The notes under the pieces: model-generated
Told to the model about the DNA's origin: nothing
Database searches by the model: none
Seen by the model: only the letters and a program-made list of their open reading frames with translations
NCBI GenBank assembly: GCA_018239665.1
Contig: JAFEGV010000004.1
Location: forward strand, 1-64,000
Source of the DNA: Verrucomicrobiota bacterium
GTDB taxonomy: Bacteria > Chlamydiota > Chlamydiia > Chlamydiales > Rhabdochlamydiaceae
Reading direction: 5' to 3'
Length of the DNA: 64,000 nt
Translations under genes and position numbers: made by a program
Shown: one piece after another, positions 41,975-51,369 of the stretch
Numbering within the stretch: position 1 is the stretch's first letter
How the letters are laid out: each line of letters starts with the position of its first letter

Positions 41975-44635
41975 CTATCCAACTAAACGGGGCAAATAAG
42001 GCGAGATCATTGCTTTCCGCGAGTTGAGCAGGCCTGCCTTATATTTCAACACCACAATAGGAAGAGCTTTCTTCTCTGTAGATATTTTCTTAGGTATCGG
42101 CAAAAAGCTCTCATTAAAAATCCGCTCATATTCTTTTGCTTTTGCACCAAAAATCTCAACAGATAGCGAATCCTCGGCCATCTGAGGGGAGCGCCGGAAC
42201 GCATTTAAAAAGCTCTTAAGGTGCTCGATCGACTGTTCCGTAAACGGAATCCACATCCAGAGCTCATCCCGATGTGTAAAAGGCTTGTTCTGCCCTTTAA
42301 ACAGTTCATCGGCGCCTGATACTGTGCTGATCATATGCAGATGAAAGTCAACCTCCGGCCGGTCTTTCCAAAATTGGACGGCATTGTGGTACCACACATT
42401 GCGCAAGTCGTTGCAATATTTGGAAAATGTAGGGTAGTTGCAACTGAACAGCTTAGTCTGGCCGACTCGCGCGCAACCGTTTTGCTCTTTCGTATCATCG
42501 TATAAAGAAGATGGCAGGCCTTTGGCTGCAATCTTGCAGTTTTCTTCGACCAAGTCCTCTTTCTTTCGATAGATTTTCCGATAAAGCGAGTACATATCGG
42601 GATTTTGCAAAATCCGTTTGGAAGCTTCCACTGCAAACGTTTTATCTCGCGGCAGATCATCTAAAGAGACCACCTCGACTTCTTTTTGCAAAGAGAGGGA
42701 CTTCATCCGGTTCAGCAGCGATGCGACGCACTCCACATCCCTGCGGGTAATTTTCGTCAGCAAATCTGTGTCGTCTAAAATGGCGTAAAGGAAATGCAGA
42801 TACTCATAATATTCACGACAAGGATCGATAAAACAGTTATCGTTATTTTCGGAAGCTAACTGGCGTTGCAAAAGCCGCTGCATCAGCCGCTTGCTCCTTC
42901 CCGAGCCCAAATTCTTTTCAATAGCGGAGACCTGCCCCTCTACCTGTTTAGCGCTCATGCCGCCTAAGCCGTAGGTATCATTGATCTGAAAAGCGATCTC
43001 GGCGCACAGGACGTTGGAGGATTGCGCATCGGAGACTATGCACATGGGAGCTGATAGAGTCTGCAGAGAGCTTTTATGATGGTCGATAACGCTGATCACT
43101 TCAAAGTAAGAAGGGATCTTCGTTTCTTCCCGATTGCAAAAATCGCGCAAAGTGACTGTTCCCAAGACCGGCTTATGCAGTTCGGAAGCGTAAACGACGC
43201 CAAGAGGAATCCATTTTCCATCTTGATCGGGCACTGTGACTGTGATGTAAGGGAAAGTGCTAATTTTGCTGCGGATCTCTTCGACATCTGCACGATAGCT
43301 TACATGCTGAGGATTGTAGCCGAAGACCTCTGTTTTAATGTGAAGCGCGACATCGAGCCTCTCGACATAGAGGCGCATGCTGTAGATCGCTTTATCGAGG
43401 GCCCTGATGATCTTTTCGAGCAGCTCAAAAATCTTCGGCCGATTTTCGACAAGGAATCCCGAACGGTCGAAAAGAGTCGATTTTCCCAGCGTTTCGATCA
43501 GGCTGACAAATTCATGAAATTCAAATAAAGAAAGATGCTTCATCGCCACCGCAAACTGCTCGATCGGGCAGTTTAGGCCATTTTTAACTTTGAGGACCTT
43601 GACCATATAGTCTTGCAGATCGGCCTTTTGCTTCTCTGAAAACTCTTTAGCCGGTTCGCACTCGCCGATCTGCATCTGCAAAACAGTTTTAACAAACCCG
43701 GGAATGTCCCTGGTCGACAGATCATTTTTGGCAAACAAGGAGATCAGCTTCACATGCAGAAAGTTCTCAAACCAGCGCAAGCATCCATTCAGAAGGTTAA
43801 TGACCTGGCGGACCACTTCGACATCGTAGCTTCTCCAATCGCCGACATAGTACCCTTGTTCATCCACTAAAATGACCGCGTGCTGCGCCGCATCGTGCTC
43901 AATATTGATGTTTGAGACATTCACTTGTTTGCGCGTGAGCCTCTCTTGAGAGAGCAGATCGACCCCTGAAAGGGACAAGCTCGTCCGGGTTTTAGGAAGA
44001 TGGTCAAAGATAGAAGAGCCGAACATCTCTAAAAACAAAATACCGATTTCCACTTGAGCGGATGGAGGGCCTCCGGGCAAGTTCCAAACATGGACCCCAT
44101 CGGCAACCCTGGCGCCGAATGAGTCCACCCACCCCCAAAAAGAGGCAACGGTTGTATCCAAATCGGGAGAGCTATGCGCTGTCACATAGTGGCTTCCGGC
44201 ATATCTTTTTCCCATCCCGATAGGGAAGAGGGATTGATAGGCGTCGCGGGGAATATGTTTTCCGACAATTTTTGCCCTGACCATCGCATTCTCTTCAGGG
44301 CCGATGTCTGAAAACTGATTGAGCCACAGCTCGAACTGATAAAATGCGTAGGACTCCAAAATATTGAGCTTGTTGATCTTTTCGATGAACTCCATCACTG
44401 CGGGAAGAAGAAAACAAGGGATCTTTTCTTTCTGGATCAAGTCGAAAAGGAGCCGGTTGACGCGATCGGTCTTCTGGCGGATGTTCATCCTGCCAAAGGA
44501 AGCTTCTTGAAATTCTTTTAAAAGGGAAGGAAGGTTTTCAAACTTGACAGGAGAGGGTAAAAAATCTCCTAGTTCTTTTGCAGCAGAACCGCTGGAAAGA
44601 GCTTTACCGGTCTTTCCTTTTCTTTTTTTTATCAT
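41975..44635 (-). CDS. large protein with DHH-phosphoesterase-like motifs
   Basis: 886 residues, no signal peptide. Two stretches look like the catalytic motifs of the DHH superfamily: HYVTAHSSPDLDTTVASF (HxxPDxD, motif I, about residues 148-165) and EVISVIDHHKSS (the DHH motif, about residues 515-525). The distance between them is far larger than in RecJ or NrnA, with a long helical insert. The C-terminal ~300 residues (from DETKEQNGCARVGQTKLFSC on) have no recognised fold and end in a phosphoesterase-like FTHRDELWMWIPF. It may hydrolyse a phosphodiester or polyphosphate. I do not know a named homologue. Same strand as the tRNA-Arg upstream. Confidence 0.6.
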   Translation of the reverse strand: MIKKRKGKTGKALSSGSAAKELGDFLPSPVKFENLPSLLKEFQEASFGRMNIRQKTDRVNRLLFDLIQKEKIPCFLLPAVMEFIEKINKLNILESYAFYQFELWLNQFSDIGPEENAMVRAKIVGKHIPRDAYQSLFPIGMGKRYAGSHYVTAHSSPDLDTTVASFWGWVDSFGARVADGVHVWNLPGGPPSAQVEIGILFLEMFGSSIFDHLPKTRTSLSLSGVDLLSQERLTRKQVNVSNINIEHDAAQHAVILVDEQGYYVGDWRSYDVEVVRQVINLLNGCLRWFENFLHVKLISLFAKNDLSTRDIPGFVKTVLQMQIGECEPAKEFSEKQKADLQDYMVKVLKVKNGLNCPIEQFAVAMKHLSLFEFHEFVSLIETLGKSTLFDRSGFLVENRPKIFELLEKIIRALDKAIYSMRLYVERLDVALHIKTEVFGYNPQHVSYRADVEEIRSKISTFPYITVTVPDQDGKWIPLGVVYASELHKPVLGTVTLRDFCNREETKIPSYFEVISVIDHHKSSLQTLSAPMCIVSDAQSSNVLCAEIAFQINDTYGLGGMSAKQVEGQVSAIEKNLGSGRSKRLMQRLLQRQLASENNDNCFIDPCREYYEYLHFLYAILDDTDLLTKITRRDVECVASLLNRMKSLSLQKEVEVVSLDDLPRDKTFAVEASKRILQNPDMYSLYRKIYRKKEDLVEENCKIAAKGLPSSLYDDTKEQNGCARVGQTKLFSCNYPTFSKYCNDLRNVWYHNAVQFWKDRPEVDFHLHMISTVSGADELFKGQNKPFTHRDELWMWIPFTEQSIEHLKSFLNAFRRSPQMAEDSLSVEIFGAKAKEYERIFNESFLPIPKKISTEKKALPIVVLKYKAGLLNSRKAMISPYLPRLVG

Positions 44636-44663
44636 GATGGTGATAGAGAGGAGGTTAAAAAAA

Positions 44664-44737
44664 CGGATTGAGCAGGACTCGAACCTGCGACCGCCCGCTT
44701 AGAAGGCGGGTGCTCTATCCAGCTGAGCTATCAATCC
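44664..44737 (-). tRNA. tRNA-Arg (anticodon UCU)
   Basis: Minus-strand cloverleaf: acceptor GGATTGA/TCAATCC (7 bp) with discriminator G, D-stem GCTC/GAGC, anticodon stem CCCGC/GCGGG with loop CTTCTAA (anticodon TCT, reads AGA), T-stem GCAGG/CCTGC with TTCGAGT loop. CCA is not encoded; a run of Ts follows directly and probably ends transcription. Confidence 0.95.
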
Positions 44738-44848
44738 AAAACAGTTCATTCTAAGCCATCCCCAATCATTTTGCAAGTGCTTACGCTTACGCCATCATAA
44801 AAACATAGGCCCTTCTTCAACTTTTAACCTTAAATTTTAGTAAAGGCC

Positions 44849-46480
44849 CTAATCGTCTTTAGGGAGGATGTCGATGGCTTCGGCAAAGTCTTTCTTGTTG
44901 GCTTGCGATTCAAAGGCTTGCTGTTGCCCCCTTGTCACTTTTTGGTAGTCTTCAAAGGAGCGGATAATATGGGGGCGGACAAAGATCACAACGTTCCGCT
45001 TCTCATCATGCTGACGGGTTTTACTAAAGGCAGCGCCAATCCAAGGCAGCCCTCCGAGGCACGGAAGACCGGCCTTATGCCGCGCCTTCGTATTGCGGAT
45101 CATCCCGCTCAAGACGAGGAAGTTCTTATCGGGCACGTGGACGTGCGTGACCATGTTCGTCTTCGTCGTACGAATTCCGTTCACTGAAGCGTTATTGTTC
45201 GGCAGCTCGTGGTCCAAGCTCTCCGTGATCTCCTCGTTCAGATCAAGAGTGATCACATCCCCTTCGCCAAGGCGCGGAGTGATGCTGAGGCTTACGCCGA
45301 TGTCCCGATATTCAATGTTAGCAGTCGTCTGCTGGCTTTGCCCAACCGTTTGAACGACCGATCCAGTAAAAGGGATATTGTCGCCGACAAAGATCGTTGA
45401 GTTCTTATTGTCTTGTGTAATGATTTTTTGGTTCAGAACGATCGTGCTGTCGCCATCCATCTGCAGCGCCGAAACAAGGGAGCCCAATGAGAGGTAAGAC
45501 CTCCCTTTATGCATGATGATGTCGCCGATCACCCCTAAGTCGAATCCCGGGACCAATGGAATTTGGTTCAGACCGGTCGGCGTGTTGCTTGCATTGATCC
45601 CCTGCATTGTTCCTGCAAAAGATCCAGGCCCGTTATGGTGAGGCTGAAAATTACCCATTCCGAAGCCCATCTGATTGCGGTACTGACCGCCTGCCGCCCA
45701 CTGAAGGCCGAACTCCATATTCTTTTTCACATCGGTCTCGATGACAAGCACCTCGATAAAGACCTGCCTCAACGGAACGTCCACGGTCTCGATCAAACGG
45801 CGCAGCTTCTCTAGAGTATCGGGATCCGCCGAGCAGAGCAAGGAATTGGTCGCTTTGACCCATTGAAGAGATTGAAGCGCGTTGATCAACTTGGCCGGTG
45901 CATCCGGCTGGTTTTTCAGGTCGGCAGCAATCTTTTTGAGCGACTCTTCAAGCTCAACGCCTTCATGATACTGAATTTTATACGAGAAGAACTCATAGCT
46001 CTCTTTTGCCGGCAAAGGAATGTTGGCGGCAGCTGAGGCAATTAATCCATCGATCGTCCTTCCCGAATGAAAATTTTCCGGGCGGGCCAGCTCCTCTTCC
46101 GTTCCTTTATGGACCACATAATAATCCGATTCGCGGCTGACGACAAAGCCATGCACTTTTAACAACTGGATCAGAGCTTGGACAACCTTTGCAGGGCTTA
46201 CAGGCTTTCCTGTCGATAATGAGACTTTAAACCGCATGTCTTGATTATCGAAGATGAAGTTTTCTTCTGAAATTTTACTGACAAAGCGGATGAACTCAAT
46301 GACGGGAACGTCATTGAAATTGATGCTATAGCCCTCTTGGATTGATTGAGGTGTTTCCACCGCTTCGACTCGTTCTTCTTCTTCCGCTAGTAACAAGGGA
46401 TTTGGATAAGAGGCGAACAATAAACCAATAAGGGCGCTGCACGTAAGAAGGTGTTTGTGTTTTGTTAGTCTTTTAATCAT
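44849..46480 (-). CDS. secretin (GspD/PilQ superfamily)
   Basis: 543 residues from the ATG at 46480 (an in-frame GTG 13 codons earlier is less likely). Signal peptide MIKRLTKHKHLLTCSALIGL; an N0-type domain (YSINFNDVPVIEFIRFVSKI), N1-like domain, then the secretin barrel: RQVFIEVLVIETDVKKNMEFG, VGDNIPFTG, YRDIGVSLSITPRLGEGD and the C-terminal LSGMIRNTK...GLPCLGGLPWIGAAF. It would form an outer-membrane multimeric gate. The size and sequence fit a type II secretion GspD more than the large type III SctC, but no gspE/F lies nearby, so the system it serves is open. Confidence 0.85.
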   Translation of the reverse strand: MIKRLTKHKHLLTCSALIGLLFASYPNPLLLAEEEERVEAVETPQSIQEGYSINFNDVPVIEFIRFVSKISEENFIFDNQDMRFKVSLSTGKPVSPAKVVQALIQLLKVHGFVVSRESDYYVVHKGTEEELARPENFHSGRTIDGLIASAAANIPLPAKESYEFFSYKIQYHEGVELEESLKKIAADLKNQPDAPAKLINALQSLQWVKATNSLLCSADPDTLEKLRRLIETVDVPLRQVFIEVLVIETDVKKNMEFGLQWAAGGQYRNQMGFGMGNFQPHHNGPGSFAGTMQGINASNTPTGLNQIPLVPGFDLGVIGDIIMHKGRSYLSLGSLVSALQMDGDSTIVLNQKIITQDNKNSTIFVGDNIPFTGSVVQTVGQSQQTTANIEYRDIGVSLSITPRLGEGDVITLDLNEEITESLDHELPNNNASVNGIRTTKTNMVTHVHVPDKNFLVLSGMIRNTKARHKAGLPCLGGLPWIGAAFSKTRQHDEKRNVVIFVRPHIIRSFEDYQKVTRGQQQAFESQANKKDFAEAIDILPKDD

Positions 46481-46704
46481 AAAATTACGACACGCCACGA
46501 ACATTATATGAGCCAACACAATTTTTGTGGAGTTTTTTTCAAAACAAATTAATTTTTAAACAGTTTGAACACAAACAAATGATTTTAAAATTCAAAGGTC
46601 GAATTAAGAAACCGGTAGAATCTGATTTGTACAAACTCTTTCCGCTTGTCGATTTTTCTCAGACGTGAATAATATCCGTGCACCCTCATAGGAAATGAAA
46701 ATTA

Positions 46705-47217
46705 ATGAAAGCAATCACGATTGACAATCTCGATATCAAAGACCACATTCGTTGGGCGCAAGATCAAGCCATCCTTGATCCAACTTATTTGGCAGAATCG
46801 CAATCCATCGCTCACCATCCCGAATACCTGGGCATGTCGACGATCTATGCTTCTCAATGGGAAGCTCTGTTCGAATGGCAAAAGCGCAATCTTCCCTGGG
46901 CTTCTTTCGCTCCTCCTTTAAAGTACCACGTTGCAAGCAGAAAGCTCTTTTCCTACCGCCTATTTCCAAGCATCTTTTGGTCGGAAGACGAAGATGAAGA
47001 CGAGGGAGCAAAGGATGACGGATCAGACCAGCAGGAGAAAGAACCTTCCAACAACCTGTGGAAACAAGTGCTTAATATTGCAGCGTTCCCCCACCAACCC
47101 TCCGTGTTATTTGAAAAGGACAAGACGGCAATTCTTAATCTGCTCGAGTCGATCAAACACCTGAACAAGATGATCGCCCATGTTTCTGCGCGCAAGCTCC
47201 AGTATCAAAAAGGCTAG
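46705..47217 (+). CDS. uncharacterised protein with acidic linker
   Basis: 170 residues, no signal peptide. An N-terminal part (IRWAQDQAILDPTYLAES, IASQWEALFEWQ) and a C-terminal helix flank a strongly acidic linker (SEDEDEDEGAKDDGSDQQEK). AGGAA upstream at moderate distance. I recognise no family. Its TAG stop is formed by one host base plus the first two bases of the repeat element that begins at 47216. Confidence 0.6.
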   Translation: MKAITIDNLDIKDHIRWAQDQAILDPTYLAESQSIAHHPEYLGMSTIYASQWEALFEWQKRNLPWASFAPPLKYHVASRKLFSYRLFPSIFWSEDEDEDEGAKDDGSDQQEKEPSNNLWKQVLNIAAFPHQPSVLFEKDKTAILNLLESIKHLNKMIAHVSARKLQYQKG

Positions 47218-47380
47218 TGTCTAGTTGCAAAAATTCCTGAGCTTATTTTGCTCAGATTTTTCTGCCTGGCGCTCTGTACGGCTCCAGGGGAGACTTGAAT
47301 ATGTCACTCTGGCGCCGTGCAGGACGTCAGGCTGGAAAAGATGAGTAAAATAAGCCAGCGAGTTTTTGCAACTAGACACT
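47216..47380. repeat. 165-bp inverted-repeat element at a stop codon
   Basis: Ends AGTGTCTAGTTGCAAAAA and TTTTTGCAACTAGACACT are perfect inverses, and the pairing continues imperfectly to about 50 bp (CTTATTTT / AAAATAAG). It shares only the core AGTTGCAAAA with the GAGGGARTTGCAAAACT family, so may be a relative. Its first two bases complete the stop codon of the preceding gene. No clear target duplication. The rest of the gap to 47473 holds a possible promoter region and no gene. Confidence 0.7.
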
Positions 47381-47473
47381 GGACGCATCCCCTAAAAATT
47401 CCTTGACTTTACACAACTTTCAAAGCGATGATCATTTTATTCGATTTTACAACTGAGACCCTTTGGAGGTTTT

Positions 47474-48142
47474 ATGTTTAAAGCTCTTCTCCTCTCAACA
47501 ACGCTTTTGTTTGCGATACCGGCTTATACCCACACATCACAGGCTGTTGAACTACAAGACTCTCCAGAAAAATTGCATGAATACGCTGAACTGCTTGTCA
47601 AAGACCTTAAAGAGAACTTTAAGCCCCAAGACCTGATCTTTCTCACTTACCGGGCTGCTGTCCTGGTTGAAACCGATGCTGATTTGACGCTTGATGAAAA
47701 GCGCGCGGGCGTCGTTGCAGTATTGAATGAGGTTATCGACAACACAGACACTCCCTATCTTCCCGACTACATCTTCGATCCCGTGTTCAAATTGTTCCTT
47801 CCCCCCTTTGTCGCTCTTATGATCCAGGACAATACAATTGTGAGCACCGGCATTCCCATTTACTCAGTTCCCGCTTCTAAAGACGCGAATGCTTTTGCGA
47901 ATGAGATGATCAACTTCTATGGCCCTATCTATAAACCAGAGAAGATGCCTGCCTACATCCAAGCTGTTGTCGCTGAAAGCAACCGTTACAAAAATTTAAA
48001 CGCTCAGCAAAAACTCCACTTTGCCCAAAACGCATACGGATACTTTCTGGAAAAATCCGATGTCGACCAAGTGCCCGATTTCTTTGTCGATCCAATACTG
48101 AATGTGCTTGGGGATTGGATGCTGGCGGAATTGATCAAATAA
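47474..48142 (+). CDS. secreted protein of unknown function
   Basis: 222 residues with a signal peptide (MFKALLLSTTLLFAIPAYTH, cleavage near SQA). The mature part is mainly helical with two similar halves: PDYIFDPVFKLFLPPFVALM and PDFFVDPILNVLGDWMLAEL both read PD-[YF]-[IF]-[FV]-DP-hydrophobic, suggesting an internal duplication. GGAGG lies 5 bases before the ATG. Located just upstream of dapB on the same strand, 11 bp apart; no known family. Confidence 0.65.
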   Translation: MFKALLLSTTLLFAIPAYTHTSQAVELQDSPEKLHEYAELLVKDLKENFKPQDLIFLTYRAAVLVETDADLTLDEKRAGVVAVLNEVIDNTDTPYLPDYIFDPVFKLFLPPFVALMIQDNTIVSTGIPIYSVPASKDANAFANEMINFYGPIYKPEKMPAYIQAVVAESNRYKNLNAQQKLHFAQNAYGYFLEKSDVDQVPDFFVDPILNVLGDWMLAELIK

Positions 48143-48153
48143 GGTCTTTCAAT

Positions 48154-48918
48154 ATGGCATTAAATATCAGCATCCTCGGCGCAAACGGCAAAATGGGACA
48201 ACGGATCGTCAAACTCGCAAAGGAAGACCTTCGCTACAAGATCGTCGGCGGTTCGATACGCCCTAATAGCGAGCCTCATTTTCCCCCTTCGTCCGCAGAT
48301 AAGCTTGCAATCCCTTTAAAGACAACGCCCGAAGAAGCAATGGCCGGATGCCAAGTCGCCATCGACTTCTCCTCCATCCATGCGACTATAAAACACATTG
48401 AAACGGCCCATGCGTTAAAAAAAGGACTGGTCATCGGCACCACAGGTTTAGACAAGGATGCTCTGACAGCTATGGAGATTGCCGCCCGGGAAATCCCCAT
48501 CCTCTACTCTCCCAACTTCAGCTTAGGGATCGCCCTTTGCCTCGATGTGGTAAAGAAACTGGGCAGCTCGCTATTTGGAGATTGCTATATCGACATCGTC
48601 GAGACGCACCACGTTCACAAAAAAGACAGCCCTAGCGGAACAGCCCTGGCGATGGCCAAGGCGATAGGAAAAGGCGAGATTGCATGCAACAAGTCGGATC
48701 CTAACCGAAAAAAAGAGCAAATCGTCATCCACAGCATCCGTTCAGGCAATGTGATCGGAGAGCACACCATCATTTTTGAATGCGGACACGAACGGATCCA
48801 ATTGACCCACCAAGCCCACACACGGGACGCCTTTGCAAAAGGCGCTTTGGCCGCAGCCGAGTTCATCGCCAAGCAACCTCCCGGCCTCTATTCGATCAAG
48901 GACCTATTTAATTCGTGA
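48154..48918 (+). CDS. dapB: 4-hydroxy-tetrahydrodipicolinate reductase
   Basis: 254 residues. N-terminal nucleotide-binding ISILGANGKMGQRIVKLA; the family signature VETHHVHKKDSPSGTALAMA with catalytic His and Lys; and GERIQLTHQAHTRDAFAKGAL near the end. NAD(P)H-dependent step of the lysine/meso-diaminopimelate pathway, needed for chlamydial peptidoglycan precursor. The ATG at 48154, with TAAGG upstream, is preferred to one 13 codons earlier inside the previous gene. Overlaps the next gene (GTGA). Confidence 0.95.
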   Translation: MALNISILGANGKMGQRIVKLAKEDLRYKIVGGSIRPNSEPHFPPSSADKLAIPLKTTPEEAMAGCQVAIDFSSIHATIKHIETAHALKKGLVIGTTGLDKDALTAMEIAAREIPILYSPNFSLGIALCLDVVKKLGSSLFGDCYIDIVETHHVHKKDSPSGTALAMAKAIGKGEIACNKSDPNRKKEQIVIHSIRSGNVIGEHTIIFECGHERIQLTHQAHTRDAFAKGALAAAEFIAKQPPGLYSIKDLFNS

Positions 48919-49895
48919 ACAACTCGAAAAAATTCAAAGCTCCCTGGTGGCTTCCCGGCGGCCATCTGCAGACAATATGGCCGAGCATAGCAAAAAGAAA
49001 GCACTCGATCGAACTCAAGAGAGAGAGGCTCACGCTGCCGGATAATGACTTTCTCGACCTTGACTGGGCCGTCGGCAATGAAACCTCCCCTCTTGTGATC
49101 CTTATGCATGGATTGGAAGGATCGGTCGACTCGAACTATGCAAAAGGGATGTTGAGCGCGTTAAATCGAGCGGGGCTTCAACCTTTGCTGATGCATTTTC
49201 GCGGCTGCAGCGGAGAGCATAATATCGCTGTGCGTACTTACCATGCCGGAGAAACAAGCGACTTTAAGCACCTTGTCCAAGTGTTGAAAAAACGATTCCC
49301 CTCAAGGCCCATTGCCGCTGTCGGCTTTTCTCTTGGCGGAAATGTCCTTCTGAAATACCTCGGCGAGTCGCAGACTGACACTCCGATCTGCTGCGCCGTT
49401 GCCATTTCAACCCCCTTCCTGCTTAACCGGTTTGCAGACAGGATCCAAAAAGGATTTTCATCCGTCTATCAGAAAAGGTTGCTGTCTCAATTAAAGAAAA
49501 AACTATTAGACAAAAACAAACAAACAAAACTCCCTATCGATATTAATAAAATTGAAAACATCGAAACATTTTGGGAGTTCGACAATTTAATTACTGCAAA
49601 ACTTAATAACTTTAAAGACGAAGCAGATTATTACAAACAGTCCAGTTCGTTCTATTATTTGCCCCATATTAAGAAGCCGACTTTGCTGCTGCATGCTTCT
49701 AACGATCCTTTCCTTTATCCCGATGCGATTCCAGATCCCTCTAAACTGCCCCCTCACGTGCATCTGGAATTACAAAACAGCGGCGGCCATATGGGTTTTA
49801 TGACGGGGCTCCTCCCTTGGAAGCCTGAATATTGGCTGGAAGAGAGAGTCCCCGGGTTTATTACAGCCCATTTGCATCATTTTCCCATTGAATAA
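48915..49895 (+). CDS. alpha/beta-hydrolase of the YheT family
   Basis: 326 residues beginning with a GTG that overlaps dapB's TGA. The start FKAPWWLPGGHLQTIWP is the YheT hallmark. LMHGLEGSVDSNY is the oxyanion region, AAVGFSLGGNVLLKYLGE holds the nucleophile Ser, LLLHASNDPF the acid region and NSGGHMGF the catalytic His. A serine hydrolase of unknown substrate, probably an esterase or lipase. Coupled to dapB by overlap and followed by kdsA after 28 bp. Confidence 0.88.
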   Translation: MNNSKKFKAPWWLPGGHLQTIWPSIAKRKHSIELKRERLTLPDNDFLDLDWAVGNETSPLVILMHGLEGSVDSNYAKGMLSALNRAGLQPLLMHFRGCSGEHNIAVRTYHAGETSDFKHLVQVLKKRFPSRPIAAVGFSLGGNVLLKYLGESQTDTPICCAVAISTPFLLNRFADRIQKGFSSVYQKRLLSQLKKKLLDKNKQTKLPIDINKIENIETFWEFDNLITAKLNNFKDEADYYKQSSSFYYLPHIKKPTLLLHASNDPFLYPDAIPDPSKLPPHVHLELQNSGGHMGFMTGLLPWKPEYWLEERVPGFITAHLHHFPIE

Positions 49896-49923
49896 AACCG
49901 CCTTAAAGGCTCAATATATTGAC

Positions 49924-50745
49924 ATGAAGAAAGTACCTGTCAAAGATTTTTATATTGGCCCCGATGAGCCGCTTGCAGTCATGTCTGGCCCATGCGTCAT
50001 CGAGAGCGAAGAGCATGCCCTGAAAGCCGCTGAGCAGCTATGCGCAATTTTCCGCGACCTCAAAGGGATCAACCTCATCTACAAGTCCAGCTATGATAAG
50101 GCCAACCGCTCTGCCAACGCTTCGTTTCGAGGCCCAGGCCTTGAAAAAGGCCTCGCGATCCTGGAGAAAGTTAAAAAAGAATTTAACATTCCCGTCCTGA
50201 CCGATGTCCACACTCCCGAAGAAGCGCTCGCTGCAGGACAAGTCTGCGACATCATCCAGATCCCAGCTTTCCTGTGCAGGCAGACCGACCTCGTTCTAGC
50301 CGCAGGGAAAAGCGGCGCGGTCATCAACGCCAAAAAAGGACAGTTCATGGCCCCTTGGGACATGGGCAATGTCGTTGAAAAGATCCTTTCGACTCAGAAC
50401 GAGAAAATTATCCTCACTGACCGGGGAACCTCGTTCGGATACAATAACCTCGTCAGCGATATGAGGGCCATCCCGATCATGCAACGGTTCGGCTTCCCGG
50501 TCTGCTTCGATGCCTCCCACTCGGTCCAGCTGCCGGGCGGCCATGGAAGCTCCTCGGGAGGACAAAGGGAGTTTATCCCAACTCTTGCAAAATCAGCGAT
50601 TGCAGCTGGCTGCAACTGTCTGTTCATCGAATCCCACCCTGACCCATCTCTTGCCAAAAGCGACAAAGACTCCGTCTACCCGTTTTCCGAAATGTCCAAA
50701 CTCATGCGTGAGTTAAACTTAATCTACCAGGCAATACGGAGCTGA
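49924..50745 (+). CDS. kdsA: 3-deoxy-D-manno-octulosonate 8-phosphate synthase
   Basis: 273 residues, the family's usual size. Landmarks: VMSGPCVIESEEHALKAAEQL, YKSSYDKANRSANASFRGPG, VLTDVHTPEEA, IQIPAFLCRQTDLV, NAKKGQFMAPWDM, LTDRGTSFGYNNLVSDMRAI, FDASHSVQLPGG. Condenses PEP with arabinose-5-phosphate to form KDO-8-P for lipooligosaccharide. An in-frame TTG at 49888 would overlap the previous gene; the ATG is preferred. It heads the LPS block kdsA-lptC-lptA-lptB. Confidence 0.96.
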   Translation: MKKVPVKDFYIGPDEPLAVMSGPCVIESEEHALKAAEQLCAIFRDLKGINLIYKSSYDKANRSANASFRGPGLEKGLAILEKVKKEFNIPVLTDVHTPEEALAAGQVCDIIQIPAFLCRQTDLVLAAGKSGAVINAKKGQFMAPWDMGNVVEKILSTQNEKIILTDRGTSFGYNNLVSDMRAIPIMQRFGFPVCFDASHSVQLPGGHGSSSGGQREFIPTLAKSAIAAGCNCLFIESHPDPSLAKSDKDSVYPFSEMSKLMRELNLIYQAIRS

Positions 50746-50751
50746 GATGGC

Positions 50752-51369
50752 ATGTTTAAAAAAATCACTCTACTTAGCTTAACAAGCTTTGGCCTGCTCG
50801 TCCTCTGCTGGGCGATCTGCTTCGGACGCGTTCGAGATTCCGATTACGCATCCTATCGCGCGCAAAAAGAAAACCAACAGGACACTTCCGTTAAAAGCCT
50901 TGCCCAAACGACAAACCAGAACCGCAAAGGCGTTGTCAAAGAGATCTATTTTACCCAAGAAGACCAGTCCCGCCTCCACTACCGGATCGAAAGCGATTCT
51001 TCCGTCTTGACCCTAAAGCCTGAAGGCTCTAAGTTCGACTTGATCGAAAAACTTGAAAAAATGCGCTGCTGGATGCAAGACAAAATCGAGCTGACAGGCC
51101 AAGGAAACTCGCCTGTGCAGCAAATGCGCTACTTGGAAGCGGAAGAAGGGATCTATCGGTACACCGCACAGCAATTCCTGGCCCAATCGGTTGCCCTTTC
51201 CCTCTACCGGATCCAAGGGCGCGACATGCCAAACAACTTGGGCCCCTACAAGCCCTTTTTACGCGGCGTTGCACAAGACGTTTCCTTTGCAGTAACAGGA
51301 AAGACCCCCCAGTTTCAGGCGCAGCATTTTAAGGCATTGCTCAATCAGCAACCAGAGGATAAGCCATGA
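50752..51369 (+). CDS. lptC: LptC-like LPS-transport membrane protein
   Basis: 205 residues. One N-terminal membrane span (LTSFGLLVLCWAICFG) and a periplasmic part with weak beta-strand pattern; the sequence is poorly conserved. The call rests on position between kdsA and lptA/lptB, as in Chlamydia, plus the single-span topology of LptC, which links the inner-membrane LptBFG complex to the LptA bridge. Its TGA was originally overlapped with lptA's ATG; element D now separates the two genes. Confidence 0.65.
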   Translation: MFKKITLLSLTSFGLLVLCWAICFGRVRDSDYASYRAQKENQQDTSVKSLAQTTNQNRKGVVKEIYFTQEDQSRLHYRIESDSSVLTLKPEGSKFDLIEKLEKMRCWMQDKIELTGQGNSPVQQMRYLEAEEGIYRYTAQQFLAQSVALSLYRIQGRDMPNNLGPYKPFLRGVAQDVSFAVTGKTPQFQAQHFKALLNQQPEDKP

